The position numbers were made by a program, and so were the translations under genes. From Actinomycetes bacterium (lineage in GTDB: Bacteria; Actinomycetota; Actinomycetes; Propionibacteriales; Propionibacteriaceae), in contig JAEZGC010000217.1 in NCBI GenBank assembly GCA_023437345.1, forward strand, positions 1 to 10,166: a stretch of 10,166 nucleotides of DNA. The letters are read 5' to 3'. The notes under the pieces were generated by a model. That model was not told the origin of the DNA and ran no database searches. It saw only the letters and a program-made list of their open reading frames with translations. Shown here in pieces: positions 5,307-10,166 of this stretch (positions are counted from its first letter, which is position 1; each line of letters starts with the position of its first letter).

Positions 5307-6404
5307 TCAGTGGGGCGAAGGGCGCGAGCCGGTGCGCGTGAACCGGCTCGCCGAACGGGCGGCAGCTGCCGACGTGGGTGCCAGTCGGAGCAGCGCGTTG
5401 GCCAGCTCGACGTCGACCACGAGGTCGGTGACGACCCCGGAGGCGCACACCGCCCGGACCGCCCGCGCCTTGACCGGGTCAGCGGCGGCGGCGACCACCC
5501 GGTCGACCCGTCGCAGCTGGTCGGGGGTGATGTTGAGGGTGTGGCGCCACAACCGCGGCTCGACCGCCCGGCCGTCCTCCGCGAAGAGGTTGCCCTGCAC
5601 CTCGCCGACCGCGCCGGAATGGAGCACCTGGGCGGTGAACCGCTCCGGCACCTGGGAGTACGCCACCGAGATCGGACGGGGATACACCGCCCCCACCCCC
5701 ACGACGGCGGTGGTGAGCCGGTTGAATCCCGCAACCACCGAGGCGACCTCCGGTTGGCGGCGCAGCGCGTTGGCCTGCCGGGCGTCGTCGATGAAGAACG
5801 GTGCCGGGATCGCGCTGACAGCGCCGCCCGCCAGCGCGACGGTGCGGCGGGTCAGCTGGGTCGCGGAGTCGTGGGCGTCGCCGAGGAAGCGGCCCGAGAG
5901 CTGCATGATCTCGATCTGGGGGAGGTGGTCCAGGTTGTCGAACATGGCGTTCAGGGTGCGGCCCCAGCCGATGCCGAGCACGTCCCCGTCCTGCAACACG
6001 TCGCGCAGGTAGGTGCCGCTGGTCCGGCCGACCGCAGCCCTTACGTTCTCCTCGTCGCCGTAGACCTCGACCACGTGGACCCCGCGCAGCCCGAGGTGGC
6101 GGGCGACCTCCTCGGACAGTGCCGGCAGTGGAGCGCCGCTGTTCAGCGTGATCGACACCATGCCTGCCTCGTGGGCGTCGGCCAACACCCGGGCGACCTT
6201 GAACCGGGACAGGCCGAGCTCTTCGGCGATCTGCACCTTCGTGAGGCCGTCCAGGTAGTAGCGCTTGCTCACCTGCATCATCAGCCGCCGGTTGGCGGCC
6301 TGCGCGCGGGACTGCGCCTTCATCCGCGCGCTCCACCGCGGCGGGTCGTTCCCCGGGGCCTGCGGCCCTGCGGCGGGATCGGTCGGCCGGCTGGGTTCGT
6401 CCAT
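5307..6404 (-). CDS. SorC/DeoR-type sugar-binding transcriptional regulator
   Basis: A 365-residue DNA-binding regulator. After a disordered N-terminus (1-35), a helix-turn-helix spans about 53-78 (LTKVQIAEELGLSRFKVARV). About 95-343 is the SorC-type effector domain (Pfam PF04198, an isomerase-like fold). Visible family landmarks are GDVLGIGWGRTL (140-151), VVGVGAV (234-240) and GAVGEVQGNLFAEDG (264-278). Such proteins bind phosphorylated sugars or polyols and act as repressors or activators, usually of the transport and catabolic genes beside them. The start at 6404 is well supported by a full AGGAGGT ribosome site 6 bases upstream; an internal ATG at codon 28 is less likely. It is divergent from the importer and upstream of the PMM-like gene, so both are likely targets. 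Confidence 0.9.
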   Translation of the reverse strand: MDEPSRPTDPAAGPQAPGNDPPRWSARMKAQSRAQAANRRLMMQVSKRYYLDGLTKVQIAEELGLSRFKVARVLADAHEAGMVSITLNSGAPLPALSEEVARHLGLRGVHVVEVYGDEENVRAAVGRTSGTYLRDVLQDGDVLGIGWGRTLNAMFDNLDHLPQIEIMQLSGRFLGDAHDSATQLTRRTVALAGGAVSAIPAPFFIDDARQANALRRQPEVASVVAGFNRLTTAVVGVGAVYPRPISVAYSQVPERFTAQVLHSGAVGEVQGNLFAEDGRAVEPRLWRHTLNITPDQLRRVDRVVAAAADPVKARAVRAVCASGVVTDLVVDVELANALLRLAPTSAAAARSASRFTRTGSRPSPH

Positions 6405-6410
6405 CCGCCG

Positions 6411-6417
6411 ACCTCCT
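6411..6417 (-). promoter_or_regulatory. Ribosome binding site of the regulator gene
   Basis: AGGAGGT on the minus strand, 6 bases before ATG 6404. It is a near-perfect Shine-Dalgarno sequence and decides the start. Confidence 0.75.
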
Positions 6418-6461
6418 GTCTCGTCACCGTGAGCCCGCCGTGTGGCCGCCGGACGGCGTCC

Positions 6462-6467
6462 ACGATA
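6462..6467 (-). promoter_or_regulatory. -10 candidate for the regulator gene
   Basis: TATCGT on the minus strand fits TANNNT, with expected start near 6455 and a leader of about 50 bases. No good -35 box is present. A palindrome (6477-6491) occupies the spacer/-35 zone. Confidence 0.4.
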
Positions 6468-6476
6468 CTGCCGACT

Positions 6477-6491
6477 CCGCTGTGACAGCGG
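6477..6491. promoter_or_regulatory. 15-bp palindrome upstream of the regulator gene
   Basis: CCGCTGT-G-ACAGCGG has perfect 7-bp arms about one central base. Its centre (6484) is 17 bp upstream of the regulator's -10 candidate, where a bound protein would block polymerase. The outer CCGCT/AGCGG is shared with the dyad at 6549-6564, but the inner bases and spacing differ, so it could be a weaker autoregulatory site or the site of another protein. Confidence 0.4.
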
Positions 6492-6548
6492 TCGACGCTC
6501 ACCACCTTGCCGTCGCGCGGTCGCGCCCGCCGGGCTTGCAGATCGCTC

Positions 6549-6564
6549 CCGCTCATATGAGCGG
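6549..6564. promoter_or_regulatory. Putative SorC-regulator operator, copy 2
   Basis: CCGCTCATATGAGCGG is a perfect 16-bp palindrome. Its core CGCTCA-TA-TGAGCG repeats the dyad at 5286-5299. The centre (6556.5) lies 47.5 bp upstream of the first base of the importer's -10 candidate, the same distance as at the HAD gene. That places it near -60, a typical activator position. Confidence 0.6.
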
Positions 6565-6575
6565 CTGTCGCGTCA

Positions 6576-6596
6576 GGCGGATTGCGGCAATCCGCC
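6576..6596. promoter_or_regulatory. 21-bp palindrome over the importer -35 region
   Basis: GGCGGATTGC (6576-6585) and its exact complement (6587-6596) flank a single G. It covers the candidate -35 and part of the spacer of the importer promoter, and its centre is about 29.5 bp from that of the dyad at 6549-6564. The position suits a repressor site. The sequence differs from CGCTCA-NN-TGAGCG, so a second regulator is possible. In DNA transcribed from further upstream it would also form a stable hairpin. Confidence 0.5.
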
Positions 6597-6609
6597 GGCC
6601 CCGTACGGT
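6582..6609 (+). promoter_or_regulatory. Promoter candidate for the importer operon
   Basis: TTGCGG (6582-6587), 16 bases, then TACGGT (6604-6609). The -10 fits TANNNT; the -35 keeps only TTG. Expected start is near 6616, giving a leader of about 100 bases. Confidence 0.4.
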
Positions 6610-6717
6610 GAGGCCTGAAACCGGCCCGGACGACGAGCGACCGCGCCGCGATGAAAGGGCAGGGGCGCCCTGGCGGACACCGCTGGAGCCCCGCGAACAA
6701 CGGAAGTGGAGTCGCAG

Positions 6718-7857
6718 TTGAGTATCAACATCCGGATCAGGGACGCCGTCAAGCGGTATGGCGACACCACGATCATCCCCGGACTGTCGCTCGACATCCA
6801 GGCCGGCGAGTTCTTCACCATGTTGGGCCCGTCCGGCTGCGGGAAGACGACGATGCTGCGGATGATCGCCGGGTTCAACACCATCGAGGGTGGCGACTTC
6901 TACTTCAACGAGACCCGGATAAACGACGTCGAGCCGGCCAGGCGCCGGATCGGCATGGTCTTCCAGAACTACGCGATCTTCCCCCACCTGACGGTGCGCA
7001 AGAACGTCGAATTCGGCCTGCGCAACATGGATTTCCCCCGCAAGCAGATCGCCGCCAAGGCGCAGGAGTACATCGAGCTCGTCCAGATCGAGCGCTGGGC
7101 CGACCAGATGCCCGACCGGCTCTCCGGCGGCCAGCAGCAGCGGGTCGCCCTCGCCCGGGCCCTGGTGACCAACCCCGACGTCCTGCTGATGGACGAGCCG
7201 CTGTCCAACCTCGACGCCAAGCTGCGGGTCGAGATGCGTGAGGTGATCCGCCAGATCCAGCGCGAGGTGGGCACCACCACCGTCTACGTCACCCACGACC
7301 AGGAAGAGGCGATGGCGGTCTCGGACCGGATCGCGGTGATGAAGGACGGCGTCATCCAGCAACTCGGCACCCCGCCCGAGCTCTACCACCGGCCGTCCAA
7401 CCTCTTCGTGTCCACCTTCATCGGCCGTTCCAACGTGCTGGACGGCACCCTGGCGGTGCGCGACGGCCGAGGCCTCCTGCAGGTCGCCGGCGGCCAGTTC
7501 GAGGTGCCCGGGCTGGGCGACGACCCGGGCAACGCAGGCCCCGTGAAGGCGGCGATCCGCCCCGAGCAGTTCGTGGTGGAGCCGACCTCGGCGCTCGGCA
7601 TCCCGGCCGTCGTCGACCACAGTGTCTTCCTCGGCCTGAACACGCACTACTTTGTGAACCTCACCGACGGGACGAGTGTCGAGGTGGTCCAGGAGTCCGA
7701 GCTGGGGCAACTGCTCGCCCCGGGCACCCAGGTCCACCTCGGCCTCAAGGTGCACAAGGTGAATGTGTTCACCGCTGACGGTTCCCGCAACCTGCTCGGC
7801 TGGGCCGGCGACCAGCCCGCGACGGTTGCCGTGGGGGCCGCGGGGGTGGCTTCGTGA
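6718..7857 (+). CDS. ABC transporter ATP-binding protein (PotA/FbpC/AfuC type)
   Basis: A 379-residue importer ATPase that drives uptake through the fused permease encoded next. Motifs are complete: Walker A GPSGCGKTT (37-45), Q-loop FQNYAIFP (82-89), signature LSGGQQQR (135-142), Walker B VLLMDEPLSNLD (155-166) and H-loop THDQEEA (192-198). A C-terminal TOBE-like domain (about 235-355) is typical of spermidine, iron, phosphonate and sugar-phosphate importers. I prefer TTG 6718 because GGAG (6708-6711) lies 6 bases before it and LSINIRIRDAVKRYG fits the family's N-terminus. A GTG at 6706 is in frame but has only GGAA directly next to it. The stop overlaps the permease start (GTGA). The motifs identify the class, not the substrate. 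Confidence 0.92.
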   Translation: MSINIRIRDAVKRYGDTTIIPGLSLDIQAGEFFTMLGPSGCGKTTMLRMIAGFNTIEGGDFYFNETRINDVEPARRRIGMVFQNYAIFPHLTVRKNVEFGLRNMDFPRKQIAAKAQEYIELVQIERWADQMPDRLSGGQQQRVALARALVTNPDVLLMDEPLSNLDAKLRVEMREVIRQIQREVGTTTVYVTHDQEEAMAVSDRIAVMKDGVIQQLGTPPELYHRPSNLFVSTFIGRSNVLDGTLAVRDGRGLLQVAGGQFEVPGLGDDPGNAGPVKAAIRPEQFVVEPTSALGIPAVVDHSVFLGLNTHYFVNLTDGTSVEVVQESELGQLLAPGTQVHLGLKVHKVNVFTADGSRNLLGWAGDQPATVAVGAAGVAS

Positions 7858-9542
7858 CGCTGCTCGCCGACCCCCAGCTCGCGGCGCCGGCCGCGCCCCG
7901 CCGCCAGCGGCGCGGTGGCCGTCCGGACGTCTGGCTGCTGGTCACCGTCGGCCTGATGATGCTGTTCGGCATCTTCCTGGTCTATCCGCTGTGGGAGGTG
8001 CTGAAGGAATCGGTGGTGGACGGCGATACCGGCTTCACCCTGGCGCACTTCGAGAAGTTCTTCTCCCGCAACTACTACTTCGGCACGATCCGTAACAGCT
8101 TCCTCGTCAGCATCGCCGTCACCGTCGCATCGCTGGCGATCGGGGTGCCGTTCTCGTACTTCTACACGTACTACAGCCTCAAGGGCGCCAAGTACCTGTT
8201 CATCGGCGCGGTGCTGTCGTGCATGTCGGCGCCCTTCATCGGGGCCTACGCCTGGATCCTGCTGATGGGCCGCAACGGCCTGGTGACCACCCTGTTGCCC
8301 TTCGAGGCGAGCATCTACGGCTTCGGCGGCATCGTCTTCGTCCTCAGCCTCAAGCTGTTCCCGCTGGTGTCGGTGTATATGAACGGCGCCTTCAAGGGGA
8401 TCGACACGTCACTGCTGGAAGCCGCCTCGCTGATGGGCAGCACCGGCCTGAAGCGGGTCTGGCAAGTGATCATCAAGCTCACCATGCCGACAGTGCTCGC
8501 GGCGTCGCTGCTCGTCTTCATGCGGGCCTTCGCCGACTTCGGCACCCCGCTGCTGATCGGCGAGGGGTTCCGCACCTTCACCGTCGAGATCTACAACCAG
8601 TACCTGGGCGAGACCGGCCAGAACCACAACTTCGCGGCCGCCATCGGCGTCATCGGCGTCGTGGTCACCGCGGCAGTCTTCCTGTTGCAGAAGTTCGCCA
8701 CCAGCCGGTTCAACTTCTCCATCAAGTCCAGCCGTCCCGTGGACAAGAAGCGACCCAAGGGGATCGGCGGGGTGCTGATCTACTGCTACATGTACGCGCT
8801 GGTCGGGTTCGCCTTCCTGCCGCAGCTGTACGTGATCTACCTGTCCTTCCGTAACAGCAGCTCGGCGATGTTCCTGCCCGGCTACTCCTTCGACAACTAC
8901 CTCCTGGCCGCCGACCGGCTGCTCGGCCGGTCGATCTGGAACACGATCTACTTCGGTGGCCTGTCGCTGCTGATTATCATCGTGCTGTCGATCCTGATCG
9001 CCTACCTTGTGGTGCGCCGGTCGAACTTCGCCAACAACCTCATCGACACCTTGTCGATGATTCCCTACATCCTGCCCGGCGCGGTGATCGGGATCGGCCT
9101 GGTGCTGGCCTTCAACGGCCCGCCGCTGGCCCTCACCGGCAGCGTCGCCATCCTGATCATCGCCCTGGTGATCCGGAGAATGCCGTACACCATCAGGTCG
9201 GCGACGGCGACGCTGATGCACCTGCCGATCTCGACCGAGGAAGCCGCCCGAAGCCTCGGGGCGTCGAAACTGAAGACCTTCTTCACCGTGACGACGCCGA
9301 TGATGACCGCCGGCATCACCTCCGGGGCGATCCTCAGCTTCGTCGCGATAGTCACCGAGATGTCGAGCGCGATCATCCTTTACAACAACAAGACGATCAC
9401 CCTGACCATGTCGGCCTATGTCGCGATCTCCCGCGGCAACTACGGCCTGGCTTGCGCTTTCTCGGCCATCCTGACCGTCCTGACCGGCGCGATCCTCTTC
9501 ATCTACCTCAAGATCAGCCGCGACGAGGACATCAAGATGTGA
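7854..9542 (+). CDS. ABC transporter permease, fused double domain
   Basis: A 562-residue membrane protein made of two MetI-like permease domains in tandem, so one chain forms the whole channel. After a basic N-terminus the first membrane segment is at about 27-46. The first half carries an EAA loop, EAASLMGSTGLKRVWQVI (189-206), and the second half another, EAARSLGASKLKTFFTVTTP (463-482). These loops dock on the ATPase. About twelve membrane segments are expected. Fused permeases of this size are typical of the FbpB/SfuB/AfuB group and their 2-aminoethylphosphonate and thiamine relatives. It starts at a GTG overlapping the ATPase stop by 4 bases, so the two are probably translationally coupled. 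Confidence 0.92.
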   Translation: MTLLADPQLAAPAAPRRQRRGGRPDVWLLVTVGLMMLFGIFLVYPLWEVLKESVVDGDTGFTLAHFEKFFSRNYYFGTIRNSFLVSIAVTVASLAIGVPFSYFYTYYSLKGAKYLFIGAVLSCMSAPFIGAYAWILLMGRNGLVTTLLPFEASIYGFGGIVFVLSLKLFPLVSVYMNGAFKGIDTSLLEAASLMGSTGLKRVWQVIIKLTMPTVLAASLLVFMRAFADFGTPLLIGEGFRTFTVEIYNQYLGETGQNHNFAAAIGVIGVVVTAAVFLLQKFATSRFNFSIKSSRPVDKKRPKGIGGVLIYCYMYALVGFAFLPQLYVIYLSFRNSSSAMFLPGYSFDNYLLAADRLLGRSIWNTIYFGGLSLLIIIVLSILIAYLVVRRSNFANNLIDTLSMIPYILPGAVIGIGLVLAFNGPPLALTGSVAILIIALVIRRMPYTIRSATATLMHLPISTEEAARSLGASKLKTFFTVTTPMMTAGITSGAILSFVAIVTEMSSAIILYNNKTITLTMSAYVAISRGNYGLACAFSAILTVLTGAILFIYLKISRDEDIKM

Positions 9543-9630
9543 CCCCGGCGCGCCGAACCCCGATCCACCCCACCTGCCAGTCGACGACGGCACCACTACC
9601 AACTCATCCAACCAAGAGGAGAAACCGACA
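9543..9630 (+). other. Spacer between permease and binding-protein genes
   Basis: An 88-base A/C-rich gap, unlike the overlapping junction before it. CGGCGCGCCG (9545-9554) is self-complementary but has no separate loop. GAGGAG (9616-9621) is the ribosome site of the next gene, 9 bases before its GTG. A separate, stronger translation rate for the binding protein is plausible; no promoter is visible. Confidence 0.4.
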
Positions 9631-10166
9631 GTGAAGACCAAGAAGCTCGCAGCCCTCGGCATCGCGCTGGTGGCGAGCCTGTCCCTTGCCGCGTGCAGCG
9701 GCGCCGCCGAGCCGGCCGCCTCCCCGGGCGGCCAGGCGTCCTCCGACGCCCCCGAGAACCTCAACCTCGTCCTCTACTCCAGCATGACCGAGAACGACCT
9801 CACCGTCCTGACCGACCTGCTCGGCGAGGCGATCCCCGGCATCGAGGTGGAGATCGTGAACGGCTCCGGCGGCGAGCTCACCACCCGGATCGCCTCCGAG
9901 GCGGGCAACCCGCAGGGCGACATGATGTGGGGTGCCCTGGACACCGCCGATGGTGACAAGCACTCCGCCCTGTTCGAGCACTGGCTGTCCGATCACGAGG
10001 ACCAGGTCCAGCCGGCGTACAAGTCCCCGAACGGCTTCTACAACGTCGACCACCTCTCGACGGTGGCACTGGCCGTGAACAAGACCCTCACCGCCGAACT
10101 CGGTATTGAGATCAAGGGTTACGAGGATCTGCTGAACCCGGCCCTGAAGGGCAAGCTGATCATGGC
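9631..10166 (+). CDS. Extracellular solute-binding lipoprotein (FbpA/AfuA-like), 3' truncated
   Basis: The first 178 residues of the importer's substrate-binding protein; the window ends inside the gene. The N-terminus MKTKK, a hydrophobic run and LAAC (19-22) form a lipoprotein signal with Cys22 as the lipidated residue, so the protein is tethered outside the membrane. A low-complexity linker follows to about 42. The mature fold opens with NLVLYSSMTENDLTVLTDLL (43-62) and continues through NGSGGELTTRIASE (76-89) and GDMMWG (96-101), a layout shared by type 2 periplasmic-binding proteins for iron, phosphonates and sugar phosphates. In classical FbpA the first strand ends in GQHKE with an iron-binding His; here it is SSMTE without His. 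This argues against classical ferric binding but does not exclude His-less FbpA variants. The usual length is about 340-370, so half is missing. Confidence 0.9.
   Translation, partial: MKTKKLAALGIALVASLSLAACSGAAEPAASPGGQASSDAPENLNLVLYSSMTENDLTVLTDLLGEAIPGIEVEIVNGSGGELTTRIASEAGNPQGDMMWGALDTADGDKHSALFEHWLSDHEDQVQPAYKSPNGFYNVDHLSTVALAVNKTLTAELGIEIKGYEDLLNPALKGKLIM

Larger units (their letters stand above)
6405..6717. promoter_or_regulatory. Divergent control region between regulator and importer
   Basis: A 313-base gap holding three perfect palindromes (6477-6491, 6549-6564, 6576-6596), a leftward -10 candidate for the regulator and a rightward promoter candidate for the importer. The stretch from 6610 to 6705 would be the importer's 5' leader; I see no riboswitch or strong hairpin in it. 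Confidence 0.6.

Noticed and set aside
6718..9542. Spermidine/putrescine (PotA) or ferric importer as a firm call
   Set aside because: ATPase and double-permease sequences do not separate substrates in this group, and the binding protein is incomplete and lacks the classical iron-binding His.
9545..9554. CGGCGCGCCG as an operator or attenuator
   Set aside because: A 10-base all-GC palindrome is easily produced by chance at this composition. It has no loop for a hairpin and no related copy.
8409..9764. A 451-codon open frame on the minus strand
   Set aside because: Antisense to the fused permease and binding-protein genes, extremely rich in Gly/Asp/Arg with no motif, and no ribosome site.
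1..10166. CRISPR array, tRNA, rRNA, insertion sequence or attachment site
   Set aside because: I saw no regularly spaced repeats, cloverleaf-like segments, transposase motifs, or paired direct repeats flanking a gene block.

Overview
The window is high-GC DNA (about 70% by eye). GTG starts are common, genes are tightly packed with 4-base overlaps, and several gene families are typical of Actinomycetota (DUF3618 protein, Phage_holin_3_6 protein, leaderless GTG genes). I infer an actinobacterial chromosome, sampled as a draft contig. The first ~28 bases closely match a Nextera transposon adapter rather than genome sequence. The last gene runs off the right edge.

Layout. (1) 1-28: probable sequencing-adapter remnant. 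(2) 30-377 (-): N-terminal part of a LysE-type exporter, cut by the contig end. (3) 575-1303 (+): small ABC-fold ATPase of the COG3910 type. (4) 1367-1924 (-): GNAT acetyltransferase. The ATPase and the acetyltransferase both look leaderless. (5) 2063-4220 (-): three-gene operon joined by ATGA overlaps. In transcription order it encodes a one-TM protein with LEA-like helices and disordered flanks, a Phage_holin_3_6 membrane protein and a DUF3618 protein. It lies behind a GTTT-N15-GGGTAC promoter of the SigB/SigF general-stress type and ends at a 12-bp-stem hairpin. (6) 4457-5191 (-): HAD hydrolase resembling eukaryotic-type phosphomannomutase. (7) 5307-6404 (-): SorC/DeoR-type sugar-sensing regulator. 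(8) 6718-10166 (+): ABC importer encoding ATPase, a fused double permease and a lipoprotein binding protein (partial).

How the genes may work together. The right half looks like one regulated uptake unit. The dyad CGCTCA-NN-TGAGCG occurs twice in the window: upstream of the HAD gene and upstream of the importer. In both places its centre lies 47.5 bp from the first base of a candidate -10 hexamer. SorC regulators normally sense phosphorylated sugars. I therefore propose that the regulator controls both the importer and the PMM-like enzyme, and that the imported compound is a sugar phosphate or related polyol or phosphorylated compound. The importer family also contains iron and phosphonate systems, so the substrate is not settled. 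Two further perfect palindromes in the regulator/importer intergenic region sit on the putative promoters of the two divergent units.

I found no tRNA, rRNA, CRISPR array, insertion sequence or prophage. The 'holin' family protein is a cell-envelope protein in an ordinary chromosomal operon.
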